A stretch of DNA of 39,228 nucleotides from Sphingomonadales bacterium UBA6157 (GTDB lineage: Bacteria > Pseudomonadota > Alphaproteobacteria > Sphingomonadales > Sphingomonadaceae), in the NCBI GenBank assembly GCA_002423025.1, contig DIUN01000018.1, positions 17,517 through 56,744 on the forward strand. The letters run 5' to 3'. The notes beneath the pieces were generated by a model. The model was not told the DNA's origin and made no database searches. It was given only the letters and a program-made list of their open reading frames with translations. Of this stretch, positions 9,194 to 16,996 are shown piece by piece. The position numbers and the translations under genes are program-made. Each line of letters begins with the position of its first letter. Position 1 is the stretch's first letter.

Positions 9194-10533
9194 AGCCCGA
9201 ACGGCCACAGCTCGGGGGCGCCGCGCACATGCTCATGGCCCAGCGGCGTCACGGCATGGCTCTGCTCGAACCACACCAGCGCATCGAACTGCTCGGCCAG
9301 CACCGCCTCGAAATAGTGGCTCGATCGCTCGGTTTCCGGCCGATAGACCACCCCGATGGCACGCTCCAGCAGCGGCGTGCGCAGCACATCGGCCAGCGCC
9401 CGCCGCCCCGGCCCGCGCCAGTCCGTGAGGCTGCGCGCCTTGCCGGCCAGCCGGAAGGCATGCTCGTAGCTGTCCACCCGCGCCGGGCGCACGGCCTTCA
9501 CCTGCATGTCCGCGCCCCAGTCACTGGCTGCCGCCACCTGGCCCGTGTCTGTGCCAAAACCGATCAGCACCGCATCATCGCCATAGGCCGTGCGGCACAG
9601 CTCGCCGATGTTGAACTCGCCCTGCCAGCCCATGCCGGTGGCGGCGGCATTGCCGATGTGGGAGTTGTGCGCCCACACTACGGCCTTGCTGCCATGGCCG
9701 CGGAAGGCCTTTACCGCCTGCAGCGTGTCGAACATGTGCCGGTCCCGCAGGTTCCAGCTTTCCGTCGAGCTGCGATACATGGCGCGATAATAGCGCTCGC
9801 CGGCGCGCACGATGCGGGCGTTCTGCACTGCATCGAACCAGGGCTCGCCATCCCCGGAAAGCGCCGCCAGCCGCTGGTCGAGCATGGCGCGCAACTGCTG
9901 CACCACCGGCTCCTCGCAGGCCGCCATGCCGCCCAGCATCACGGCGCGGCCATAGCGCGCCGGCTCATCCTGCCACGGCGTCAGGCAGCCATAGCGCGCC
10001 CGGGCGTGCGCTGCCGCCTCCGGGTCCGCCTTGTCGAGCCAGGCCAGCACGGCATGGATGGATTCCGCCAGGCTGTAGAGATCGAGCCCATGGAACGACA
10101 CCTGCTCCGGCGCGGCCCGGCCCTTGTTGTGGGCGCGCAGCCAATCGGCAAATTCCAGCACTTCCACATTGCGCCACATCCAGGTCGGGAAGCGCACGAA
10201 ACTGTCCCCCCGGCGCGGCCGCGGCGCCTGGTGCCGGACATAATCATCAATCTGCGCGGCGTCCGGCCAGTCCGCCTCCACCGCCACCACGCTGAAGCCA
10301 TGGTGGGTGATCAGCCGCCGGGTGATCGCGGCGCGGGCGCGGTAGAACTCCGATGTGCCGTGCGTCGCCTCGCCGAGCAGCACCACCTCGGCATCCCCGA
10401 AGCGATCGAAGAACGCACCGAACGCCTCGGCCTGCTCCGGCGGCGGCAGCGGCTCGCCATGCTCGCGCAGCGCCACCACCATGGCGGCGGGAATCGCGTG
10501 CTCGGCATGGTCGCGCACCGGAACGTCTGTCAT
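9190..10533 (-). CDS. Erythromycin esterase family protein
   Basis: A 447-aa cytoplasmic protein of the erythromycin-esterase/ChaN-like superfamily. The conserved core is visible: LLGEATHGTSEF (E55, H58), VVAVEADWP (E86 region), FHGLDLYSL and VVWAHNSHIGN, which carry the His/Glu residues of the active site of EreA/EreC-type enzymes. ATG 10533 has GGAGG at 6-7 nt; a GTG one codon earlier is also in frame. It overlaps the downstream alpha/beta hydrolase by 4 nt. Despite the name there is no reason to call it a macrolide resistance gene: most homologues are chromosomal, located with phosphoribosyltransferase and hydrolase genes, and of unknown function. It probably belongs to the same transcript as the upstream alcohol dehydrogenase (93-bp gap). 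Confidence 0.92.
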   Translation of the reverse strand: MTDVPVRDHAEHAIPAAMVVALREHGEPLPPPEQAEAFGAFFDRFGDAEVVLLGEATHGTSEFYRARAAITRRLITHHGFSVVAVEADWPDAAQIDDYVRHQAPRPRRGDSFVRFPTWMWRNVEVLEFADWLRAHNKGRAAPEQVSFHGLDLYSLAESIHAVLAWLDKADPEAAAHARARYGCLTPWQDEPARYGRAVMLGGMAACEEPVVQQLRAMLDQRLAALSGDGEPWFDAVQNARIVRAGERYYRAMYRSSTESWNLRDRHMFDTLQAVKAFRGHGSKAVVWAHNSHIGNAAATGMGWQGEFNIGELCRTAYGDDAVLIGFGTDTGQVAAASDWGADMQVKAVRPARVDSYEHAFRLAGKARSLTDWRGPGRRALADVLRTPLLERAIGVVYRPETERSSHYFEAVLAEQFDALVWFEQSHAVTPLGHEHVRGAPELWPFGL

Positions 10534-10626
10534 CACACCCTCCAGCGCCGGGCCGGCAGCGAGTCTGCACGCAGCGCCGCAGCCAAGGTAAGCCGCAGGC
10601 TTGGGCGCGAAAGTTCGTAGGACTGC

Positions 10627-11667
10627 TTATCGGGTTTTCCCGCGCCGCTTCAGGCCCGATTTCAGGCCGGATTTCAGATTGGGCACCAGCACCGCCGCGC
10701 CCTGCACGGCGCCGCTGCGCAGCCGGTCCAGCGCCGCCTGCGCATCGAGCAGGTCATGCGCCTCCGTTACGATCTTCACCGGATATTGCTCGATGGCTTG
10801 CATGAAGCTGTCTCCATCCCGTCGCGTCAGGTTCGCCACCGAGACGATGCTGCGCTCGCCCCACAGCGCGGCATAGGGAAAGGCCGGAATATCGGTCATG
10901 TGGATGCCGGCGCACACCACCCGGCCGCCCTTCGCCAGCCCGCGCAGCGCGCGCGGCACCAGCGCGCCATCGGGCGCGAACACCAGCGCCGCATCGAGCG
11001 GCTCGGGCGGCGGTTCATCCGAGCCGCCGGCCCAGGCGCAGCCGAGGCGGCGGGCAAACTCCTGTGTCGGCACATCCCAGGGCCGGGTGAAAGCGTGCAC
11101 CCGCCGCCCCTGCGCCACCGCCAGCTGGGCGATGATGTGCGCCGCTGCGCCAAAGCCATAAAGCCCGAGCGCCTGCGCCTCCCCGGCCATGTGCAGCGCC
11201 CGCCAGCCGATCAGCCCGGCGCAGAGCAGCGGCGCTGCCTCCACATCGCCATAGCGCGCCGGAATCGGCAGGCAGAAGCGGTGGTCCGCCAGCACATGGC
11301 TGGCATAGCCGCCATCCCGGTCACAGCCGGTGAACACCGGCGCGTCGCACAGGTTCTCATGGCCGCTGCGGCAGAAGCGGCACACGCCGCAGGTGCCGCC
11401 CAGCCATGGCACGCCCACCCGCTGCCCCGGCGCCAGCCCGCGCACCTGCGCGCCGGTAGCAAGGATGCGGCCGACAATCTCGTGTCCCGGCACGATCGGC
11501 AGCCGCGCCGGTACCTCGCAATCCATGATGTGCAGGTCCGTGCGGCACACGCCGCAGGCCAGCACCTCCAGCAGCAGTTCGTGCGGCCCCGGCGCCGGCA
11601 GCACGTCCGCATGGCGCTTCAGCCGTTCGTGGCAGTGCTCCAGCCGCATGGCGGTGCGCTCGGTCAT
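10627..11667 (-). CDS. Zinc-dependent alcohol dehydrogenase (AdhA-like MDR family)
   Basis: A 346-aa medium-chain dehydrogenase, probably reducing aldehydes or oxidising alcohols with NAD(P)H. Catalytic zinc ligands are C38 (ACGVCRTD), H62 (PGHEIVG) and C149 (APLLCAG). The structural zinc site is C93, C96, C99 and C107 (GTCGVCRFC...NLC). The Rossmann loop is LYGFGAAAH at 169. ATG 11667 has GGAG seven nt upstream. The C-terminus is odd: three 12-nt tandem units at 10649-10684 encode a Lys-rich tail (LKSGLKSGLKRRGKTR) beyond the normal end of the family. It is the first gene of the leftward operon and faces the AMP-ligase/dehydrogenase operon across a shared 131-bp region, suggesting use in disposing of or recovering acetaldehyde/ethanol alongside acetyl-CoA metabolism. 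Confidence 0.93.
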   Translation of the reverse strand: MTERTAMRLEHCHERLKRHADVLPAPGPHELLLEVLACGVCRTDLHIMDCEVPARLPIVPGHEIVGRILATGAQVRGLAPGQRVGVPWLGGTCGVCRFCRSGHENLCDAPVFTGCDRDGGYASHVLADHRFCLPIPARYGDVEAAPLLCAGLIGWRALHMAGEAQALGLYGFGAAAHIIAQLAVAQGRRVHAFTRPWDVPTQEFARRLGCAWAGGSDEPPPEPLDAALVFAPDGALVPRALRGLAKGGRVVCAGIHMTDIPAFPYAALWGERSIVSVANLTRRDGDSFMQAIEQYPVKIVTEAHDLLDAQAALDRLRSGAVQGAAVLVPNLKSGLKSGLKRRGKTR

Positions 11668-11798
11668 GCTCAGGCTCCGGCCTTGCCCCGCCACCGGCAT
11701 CATGCACCAGCGGGCCGGCGGTGCGCGCTAGGTAGGATTGCGAACATACAGCCCGCTGCCGCCCGCCCCATAGTCACCGCCGCTTGGGGAGCGGAGCC
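11668..11798. promoter_or_regulatory. Divergent promoter region between two metabolic operons
   Basis: 131 bp between the ADH start (leftward) and the AMP-ligase start (rightward), so it must hold both promoters. It contains an inverted repeat GCACC (11704-11708), N11, GGTGC (11720-11724), and an A/T-richer patch TAGGATTGCGAACATACAG at 11733-11751. GGGGAGCGGAG just before 11799 is the ribosome-binding site of the ligase. I looked for an FNR/Anr-type site (TTGAT-N4-ATCAA) and found none. Promoter boxes cannot be assigned with confidence. Confidence 0.4.
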
Positions 11799-13559
11799 AT
11801 GGCCAGCGATCTCGTCCCGCCGATCATCGGCAAGCCGGCCTCTGCCAGCGCTGCCGCCAACCTGCCCGGTGATCCGGCGCTTTCCGGCCTCGGCTGGCTG
11901 GACTATCGCGGCTGGCTCGATGGCCTGCCCGGCGGCGGCCTCAACATCGCCCATGAAGCGGTGGACCGGCATGTCGCGCACGGTCGTGGCGGCCATGAGG
12001 CGATCCGCTGGCTCGGCCGCAACGGCGCGCGGCGCAGCCTGAGTTATGGCGATCTGAAGCGCGAGACGGACCGCTTTGCCAGCCTGCTGGCGGACCGGGG
12101 CATCGGGCGCGGTGCGCGGGTGTTCGCGCTGCTCGGCCGGGTGCCGGAGGTGCACATCGCCGCGCTCGGCACGCTCAAGGCCGGCGCGGTGTTCTGCCCG
12201 CTCTACGCTGCCTTCGGCCCGGAGCCGGTGCGCGCCCGGCTCACCATCGGCGCGGCCGATGTGCTGATCACCACCGCCGCCGATTATATCAGGAAGGTGC
12301 TGCCATGGCGGCACGAACTGCCCAGCCTCAGGCTGGTGCTGCTCACCGACAAGCCGGAGGCGCCGCTGGACGATGTGGTGGATCTGGCCGAGGCCATGGC
12401 CGGCACGCCAAGCCAGTTCGCGATGGTGCAGACCAGGCCGGAGGACATGGCGCTGCTGCACTTCACCAGCGGCACCACCGGCACGCCCAAGGGCGCGGTG
12501 CATGTGCACGAGGCGGCGGTGGCGCACCACGCCACCGGGCGGCTCGCGCTCGACTTGCACCCCGATGACGTCTTCTGGTGCACCGCCGACCCTGGCTGGG
12601 TGACAGGCACCTCCTATGGCATCATCGCGCCGCTCACCAATGGCGCGACGCTGGTGCTCGATGAAGCCGAATTCGATGCGGCGCGCTGGTACGCCACACT
12701 GGCGCGCGAGCAGGTGACGGTGTGGTACACTGCGCCCACCGCCATCCGCCTGCTCATCAAGGCCGGAGAAGCGCTGCCGCGCGGACATGACCTGTCGCGG
12801 CTGCGCTTCATCGCCAGCGTCGGCGAGCCGCTCAATGCCGAGGCGGTAGTGTGGGGCCAGCGCGTGCTCGGCCGGCCGTTCCATGACAATTGGTGGCAGA
12901 CGGAAACCGGCGGCATCATGATCGCCAATTTCCCCGGCATGGACATCAAGCCCGGTGCCATGGGCAAGCCGCTGCCCGGCGTGGAGGCCGCCATCGTGGC
13001 GCTGGAGGGTGATACGGTGCAGCCGGTGCAAGCGCCGATGCAGGCCGGCCAGCTGGCGCTGCGGCCGGGCTGGCCCTCGATGTTCCGGGGCTATCTCGGC
13101 GAGGCGGCGCGCTATGCCAAATGCTTCCGGGACGGCTGGTATCTCACCGGCGATCTCGCCCGGCGCGATGCCGATGGCTATTTCTGGTTCGTCGGGCGGG
13201 CGGATGATGTCATCAAGTCCGCCGGGCATCTCATCGGGCCGTTCGAGGTGGAGAGCTGCCTGATGGCGCATCCGGCGGTGGCCGAGGCCGCAGTGATCGG
13301 CGTGCCCGACGTTCGTGCCGGGGAAATCGTGAAAGCTTTTGTCACGCTGCGCCACGGCCACGCGCCGAGCGAGGTGCTGCGCAAGGAGCTGCTCGGCCAT
13401 GCGCGCAAGCGGCTGGGCGCCGCCATCGCGCCGCGTCAGGTGGAGATCCGCGCCGAACTGCCGCGCACCCGCTCCGGCAAGATCATGCGGCGGCTGCTGC
13501 GAGCGCGGGAGCTTGGCCTCCCGGAGGGCGATCTTTCCACCCTGGAGGCCGGCGCATGA
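11799..13559 (+). CDS. acsA: AMP-forming acyl-CoA ligase, acetyl-CoA synthetase-like
   Basis: A 586-aa adenylate-forming enzyme that would activate acetate (or a similar short acid) to its CoA ester via acyl-AMP. The P-loop-like motif is LLHFTSGTTGTPKGAVH, the substrate/ATP block WWQTETGG, then YLTGDLARRDADGYFWFVGR and the C-terminal PRTRSGKIMRR with the catalytic, acetylation-prone Lys561. WCTADPGWVTG fits the short AcsA form seen in Bacillus rather than the about 650-aa Acs. ATG 11799 follows GGGGAGCGGAG. The stop overlaps the E1-alpha start by ATGA, tying it translationally to the dehydrogenase subunits; both routes converge on acetyl-CoA. Acetate specificity is inferred from similarity only. 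Confidence 0.9.
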   Translation: MASDLVPPIIGKPASASAAANLPGDPALSGLGWLDYRGWLDGLPGGGLNIAHEAVDRHVAHGRGGHEAIRWLGRNGARRSLSYGDLKRETDRFASLLADRGIGRGARVFALLGRVPEVHIAALGTLKAGAVFCPLYAAFGPEPVRARLTIGAADVLITTAADYIRKVLPWRHELPSLRLVLLTDKPEAPLDDVVDLAEAMAGTPSQFAMVQTRPEDMALLHFTSGTTGTPKGAVHVHEAAVAHHATGRLALDLHPDDVFWCTADPGWVTGTSYGIIAPLTNGATLVLDEAEFDAARWYATLAREQVTVWYTAPTAIRLLIKAGEALPRGHDLSRLRFIASVGEPLNAEAVVWGQRVLGRPFHDNWWQTETGGIMIANFPGMDIKPGAMGKPLPGVEAAIVALEGDTVQPVQAPMQAGQLALRPGWPSMFRGYLGEAARYAKCFRDGWYLTGDLARRDADGYFWFVGRADDVIKSAGHLIGPFEVESCLMAHPAVAEAAVIGVPDVRAGEIVKAFVTLRHGHAPSEVLRKELLGHARKRLGAAIAPRQVEIRAELPRTRSGKIMRRLLRARELGLPEGDLSTLEAGA

Positions 13560-14542
13560 GCAGCGGGAAACTCAAGCTGGACCGCGGCCATTGCATGGAA
13601 TTGCTGCGCAGCATGCTGCACATCCGCCGCTTCGAAGAGGCGTGTGCCGAGCTTTACACCCAGGAGAAAATTCGCGGCTTCCTGCACCTTTATGTGGGGG
13701 AGGAGGCGGTGGCGGCGGGCCTGATGCCGGCGCTGGCACCGGATGATGCCGTGGTGTCCACCTATCGCGACCACGGCCATGCGCTGGCCCGCGGCGTGCC
13801 GGCTAGCGCCATCATGGCCGAGATGTTCGGCAAGCAGCAGGGTTGCAGTGGCGGGCGCGGCGGCTCGATGCACATCTTTGATGCGGCGCGGCGCTTTTAT
13901 GGCGGCAACGCCATTGTCGGCGGCGGCCTGCCGCTGGCCGTGGGGCTGGCGCTGGCAGACAGGATGCAGGGCCGCAGCGCCGTCACGGCTGCCATTTTCG
14001 GCGAGGGCGCGGTGGCGGAGGGCGAGTTCCACGAGAGCCTAAACCTGGCGGCGCTGTGGCAGCTGCCGGTGCTGTTCGTGTGCGAGAACAACCTTTATGC
14101 CATGGGCACGGCGCTGGCGCTCTCGGAATCCGAGACGGATATCAGCCGCAAGGCCGGCTGCTACCGCATCCCGAGCGTGGCGGTGGATGGCATGAATGTC
14201 GTGGAGGTCGAGGTGGCGGCGCGGCGCGCAGTGGCGGCGATCCGCGCCGGCGGCGGGCCGCAGTTTCTGGAATGCCGGACCTACCGCTTCCGCGCCCATT
14301 CGATGTTCGATGCCCAGCTTTACCGGGACAAGGCCGAGGTGGCGGCGTGGATGGCGCGGGACCCGATTCCGCGCTTCCGGGACTGGGCGGTGGCGGCAGG
14401 CGAGCTGCACGCCGCCGATGTCGAGGCGATCGAGGCGGCGGTGGCCGAGGACGTTGCGGCGGCGATTGCCTTTGCCGAAGCCGGCACGCTGGAGCCGGTG
14501 GAGACGCTGCTCCGCCATGTCGGCGCGGAGGCGCGGGCATGA
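13556..14542 (+). CDS. pdhA: 2-oxo acid dehydrogenase E1 component, alpha subunit
   Basis: A 328-aa E1-alpha chain (pyruvate or acetoin dehydrogenase type), which binds thiamine diphosphate with E1-beta and decarboxylates the 2-oxo acid. GFLHLYVGEEAVAAG near 41, STYRDHGHALARG near 68, and the GGRGGSMHIFD segment are characteristic. The ThDP/Mg motif spans residues 149-179 and starts GEGAVAEGEF instead of the usual GDG, ending ENN. Start and stop both sit in ATGA overlaps with its neighbours. Pyruvate (PdhA) and acetoin (AcoA) types cannot be separated by eye; the adjacent acetyl-CoA synthetase-like gene favours acetyl-CoA as product. Confidence 0.92.
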   Translation: MSSGKLKLDRGHCMELLRSMLHIRRFEEACAELYTQEKIRGFLHLYVGEEAVAAGLMPALAPDDAVVSTYRDHGHALARGVPASAIMAEMFGKQQGCSGGRGGSMHIFDAARRFYGGNAIVGGGLPLAVGLALADRMQGRSAVTAAIFGEGAVAEGEFHESLNLAALWQLPVLFVCENNLYAMGTALALSESETDISRKAGCYRIPSVAVDGMNVVEVEVAARRAVAAIRAGGGPQFLECRTYRFRAHSMFDAQLYRDKAEVAAWMARDPIPRFRDWAVAAGELHAADVEAIEAAVAEDVAAAIAFAEAGTLEPVETLLRHVGAEARA

Positions 14543-15513
14543 CGATGATGAGCTATCGCGAGGCGATGCGCGCCGCCCTGCGCGCCGCGCTGCTGGCAGA
14601 CGAGCGGGTGTTCCTGATGGGCGAGGATGTCGGGCATTATGGCGGCTGCTATGCCGTCAGCAAGGGTTTGCTCGCCGAGTTCGGCCCGGAGCGCATCCGC
14701 GACACGCCGCTTTCGGAAAGCGCCTTCACCGGCGCCGGTATCGGCGCGGCGCTGGGCGGGATGCGGCCGATTGTCGAGCTGATGACCTGCAATTTCTCGC
14801 TGCTGGCGCTGGACCAGATTCTCAACAACGCCGCCACGCTGCGCCATATGTCGGGAGGGCAGTTCGGGGTGCCGCTGGTCATCCGCATGGCCACCGGCGG
14901 CGGCCGGCAGTTGGCGGCGCAGCATTCGCACAGCCTGGAGGGCTGGTACGCGCACATCCCCGGCCTGCGCGTGCTGGCGCCGGCCACGGTGCAGGATGCC
15001 CGCGCCATGCTGGCCCCGGCGCTGGCCGATCCTGACCCGGTGCTGATATTCGAGCATATCATGCTCTACAATGCCGTCGCGGAGGCGGACGAGACGCTGG
15101 CCTTGGATATCGACCACGCTGCCATCCGCCGCGCCGGCACGGACATCAGCCTCATCACTTACGGCGGCTCGCTGGCCAAGGTGCTGGCCGCCGCCGAGCA
15201 GCTGGCCGGGGAGGGCATCTCCGCCGAAGTGCTGGACCTTCGGGTGCTGCGCCCGCTTGATGAAGCCGCCATCCTCGCCACAGCGGCAAAGACCCGCCGC
15301 GTGCTGATCGTGGATGAAGGCTGGCGCTCCGGCAGCCTCGCCGCCGAGATCATGGCGCGGATCATCGAAGGCTGTTTCTGGGAGCTGGACGCGCCGCCCG
15401 CCCGGCTGTGCAGCGCCGAAGTGCCGGTGCCCTATGCGGCGCATCTGGAAGCTGCGGCGCTGCCGGGCATCGAGGCAATCGTCGCCGCTGCCCGCCAGGC
15501 GCTCGGGCGCTAG
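14539..15513 (+). CDS. pdhB: 2-oxo acid dehydrogenase E1 component, beta subunit
   Basis: A 324-aa E1-beta chain with the transketolase pyrimidine-binding and C-terminal domains. Recognisable blocks are VFLMGEDVGHYGG, RIRDTPLSESAFTGAGIG, AAQHSHSLEGWYAHIPGL and VLIVDEGWRSGSLAAEI. It completes the heterotetrameric E1 with the alpha gene it overlaps by ATGA (14539-14542), and the E2 start lies two bases after its stop. A much longer in-frame reading back to 14056 runs over pdhA and is not real. Full length and without defects. Confidence 0.93.
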   Translation: MTMMSYREAMRAALRAALLADERVFLMGEDVGHYGGCYAVSKGLLAEFGPERIRDTPLSESAFTGAGIGAALGGMRPIVELMTCNFSLLALDQILNNAATLRHMSGGQFGVPLVIRMATGGGRQLAAQHSHSLEGWYAHIPGLRVLAPATVQDARAMLAPALADPDPVLIFEHIMLYNAVAEADETLALDIDHAAIRRAGTDISLITYGGSLAKVLAAAEQLAGEGISAEVLDLRVLRPLDEAAILATAAKTRRVLIVDEGWRSGSLAAEIMARIIEGCFWELDAPPARLCSAEVPVPYAAHLEAAALPGIEAIVAAARQALGR

Positions 15514-15515
15514 CC

Positions 15516-16667
15516 ATGGGCGTTTTCACCATGCCCTCGCTGGGTGCAGACATGGAGGCCGGCACGCTTGTGGAATGGCTCAAGCAGCCGGGGGATAGCG
15601 TGGCGCGCGGGGATATCGTCGCGGTGGTGGAAACCGAGAAGGGCGCCATCGAGATCGAGATTTTCGAGGCCGGGCGGATCGAGACATTGCTGGTGATGCC
15701 CGGCGCAAAAGTGCCAGTGGGGACGCCGCTGGCGACCCTCATCCTGCAATCTCCGCCAGTCGCCGCGCCGGTGCCGGTGCAGCTCCCACCCCGTGCCGTA
15801 CCGGTGCCGGCCCCGCTCCCGCGCCGCCCCGCGCCAGTCCCGGTTTTCTCCGCAAATGCCCCGGCCAGGGCATCCCCGGCGGCCCGCCGGCTGGCCCAGC
15901 AAAAGGGCCTCGATCTTGCAGCAATCACCGGCAGCGGCCCGGCCGGCGCCGTGCTGCGCGCCGATGTCGAGGCGCTTGCCGCACCGCCGCGCAGCGGGCC
16001 GGACCTTGCCCAGATGCGCCATGCCATCGCCGCCGCCATGGCCCGCTCCAAGCGCGAGATTCCGCATTATTACCTCGCCCACAGCCTCGATATCAGCGCC
16101 GCACAAGCCTGGCTGGCAGCGCACAATGCCAGCCACAAGCCCGAAGAGCGGCTGTTGCTGGCGGCGCTTTTCATCAAGGCTACCGCATTGGCATTGCATG
16201 ATTTTCCCGAGTTCAACGGCTTTTATGGCGCCGGCGGCTTCCAGCCCGGCGCCGGCATCCACACCGGCTATGCCATCGCGTTGCGTGGCGGCGGCCTTGC
16301 CGCGCCCGCCCTGCATGATGCCGATACGCTGCCGCTCGGAACGCTCATGCTGCGGCTTCGTGATCTCATCGCCCGTGTCCGCCGCGGTGGCTTCCGCTCC
16401 TCCGAAATCGCTGATCCGACCATCACCATTTCCAGCCTCGGCGAGCGCGGCACCGAGATGCTGCTGCCGATCATCTATCCCCCGCAAGTCGCCATCCTCG
16501 GCTTCGGCACCCCCCAGCCCCGCCCCTGGGCTGTAGGAACCACCGTCACCATCCGCCCCATCCTCACCATCACCCTCGGCGCCGACCACCGGGCCAGCGA
16601 CGGCCACCGTGGCGCGCTGTTCCTGGCCCGTATCGGCCAGTATCTGGAGGCGCCGGAGAGGCTATGA
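15516..16667 (+). CDS. pdhC: 2-oxo acid dehydrogenase E2, dihydrolipoamide acyltransferase
   Basis: A 383-aa E2. One lipoyl domain covers residues 1-75, with the lipoylated Lys42 in VVETEKGAIEIE. A Pro/Val/Ala-rich linker follows (about 80-115), then a peripheral-subunit-binding domain (SPAARRLAQQKGLDLAAITG, ending GAVLRADVE) and the catalytic domain, which closes with DHRASDGHRG carrying the His/Asp transacylase pair. It transfers the acyl group from E1 to CoA. ATG 15516 lies two bases after the E1-beta stop. The stop overlaps the acyl carrier protein start by ATGA. No lipoamide dehydrogenase (E3) is in the window, so E3 must be supplied from elsewhere. Confidence 0.93.
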   Translation: MGVFTMPSLGADMEAGTLVEWLKQPGDSVARGDIVAVVETEKGAIEIEIFEAGRIETLLVMPGAKVPVGTPLATLILQSPPVAAPVPVQLPPRAVPVPAPLPRRPAPVPVFSANAPARASPAARRLAQQKGLDLAAITGSGPAGAVLRADVEALAAPPRSGPDLAQMRHAIAAAMARSKREIPHYYLAHSLDISAAQAWLAAHNASHKPEERLLLAALFIKATALALHDFPEFNGFYGAGGFQPGAGIHTGYAIALRGGGLAAPALHDADTLPLGTLMLRLRDLIARVRRGGFRSSEIADPTITISSLGERGTEMLLPIIYPPQVAILGFGTPQPRPWAVGTTVTIRPILTITLGADHRASDGHRGALFLARIGQYLEAPERL

Positions 16668-16912
16668 ACCGAGACGATCTGCGCGCCATGGTTGTCAACG
16701 CGATCAGTGAGATAGCGCCCGAAACCGACCCTGCGGCCGTGGCAGAATCCGCCGATCTGCGCGAGGCGCTCGATCTTGATTCGATGGATATCTTCAACCT
16801 CGTCATCGCACTCAGCCAGCGCCTCGGCATCGACATTCCGGACGCCGACGCCCCCAATCTCGTCACTCTCGCCGGCGCCATCGCCTATCTCGAAAAGCGC
16901 CTCGCCGGCTGA
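16664..16912 (+). CDS. Acyl carrier protein
   Basis: An 82-aa acidic four-helix carrier protein. The phosphopantetheine attachment site is Ser40 in LDLDSMDIFNL, matching the DSM/DSL consensus, followed by the typical helix III region (LGIDIPDAD) and LAGAIAYLEKRL. Length is standard. It is not FAS AcpP (no fab genes nearby) but the last gene of the ligase-E1-E2 run, overlapping the E2 stop by ATGA. This position suggests it carries an acyl group linked to the dehydrogenase or the ligase, or is needed for lipoyl assembly on E2 through octanoyl-ACP; none of these is proven by sequence. Confidence 0.92.
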   Translation: MNRDDLRAMVVNAISEIAPETDPAAVAESADLREALDLDSMDIFNLVIALSQRLGIDIPDADAPNLVTLAGAIAYLEKRLAG

Positions 16913-16959
16913 GCCTACGCTCCATTTTGTCGATTTCGGCCCAGCCCATCATCCGCTAA

Positions 16960-16977
16960 GCAGAGGCAAAGCCCTGC
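16960..16977 (+). promoter_or_regulatory. Hairpin in the metY leader
   Basis: GCAG-A-GGC-AAA-GCC-CTGC forms a seven-pair stem with one bulge, 19 bases before the metY start and 48 bases after the ACP stop. There is no T run, so it is not a standard intrinsic terminator. Alphaproteobacterial metY genes often carry SAM-II riboswitches, but I cannot fit that consensus here. Confidence 0.3.
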
Positions 16978-16996
16978 TGCGAATGGAGCGACCATC

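Noticed and set aside
9190..10533. Macrolide resistance gene (erythromycin esterase)
   Set aside because: Only family-level similarity; the chromosomal context with phosphoribosyltransferase and hydrolase genes points to a housekeeping or stress role.
11668..11798. FNR/Anr site controlling the divergent operons
   Set aside because: No TTGAT-N4-ATCAA-like sequence found in the region.
11700..13400. 566-aa open frame on the - strand opposite the AMP ligase
   Set aside because: Shadow frame; the ligase motifs on the + strand are complete.
14056..14538. 161-residue N-terminal extension of E1-beta
   Set aside because: It runs over pdhA in another frame, is Gly/Arg-rich, and the E1-beta family begins at 14539 in an ATGA overlap.
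16913..16996. SAM-II riboswitch upstream of metY
   Set aside because: The 84-bp leader has one short hairpin, but I cannot fit the SAM-II conserved bases and pseudoknot.
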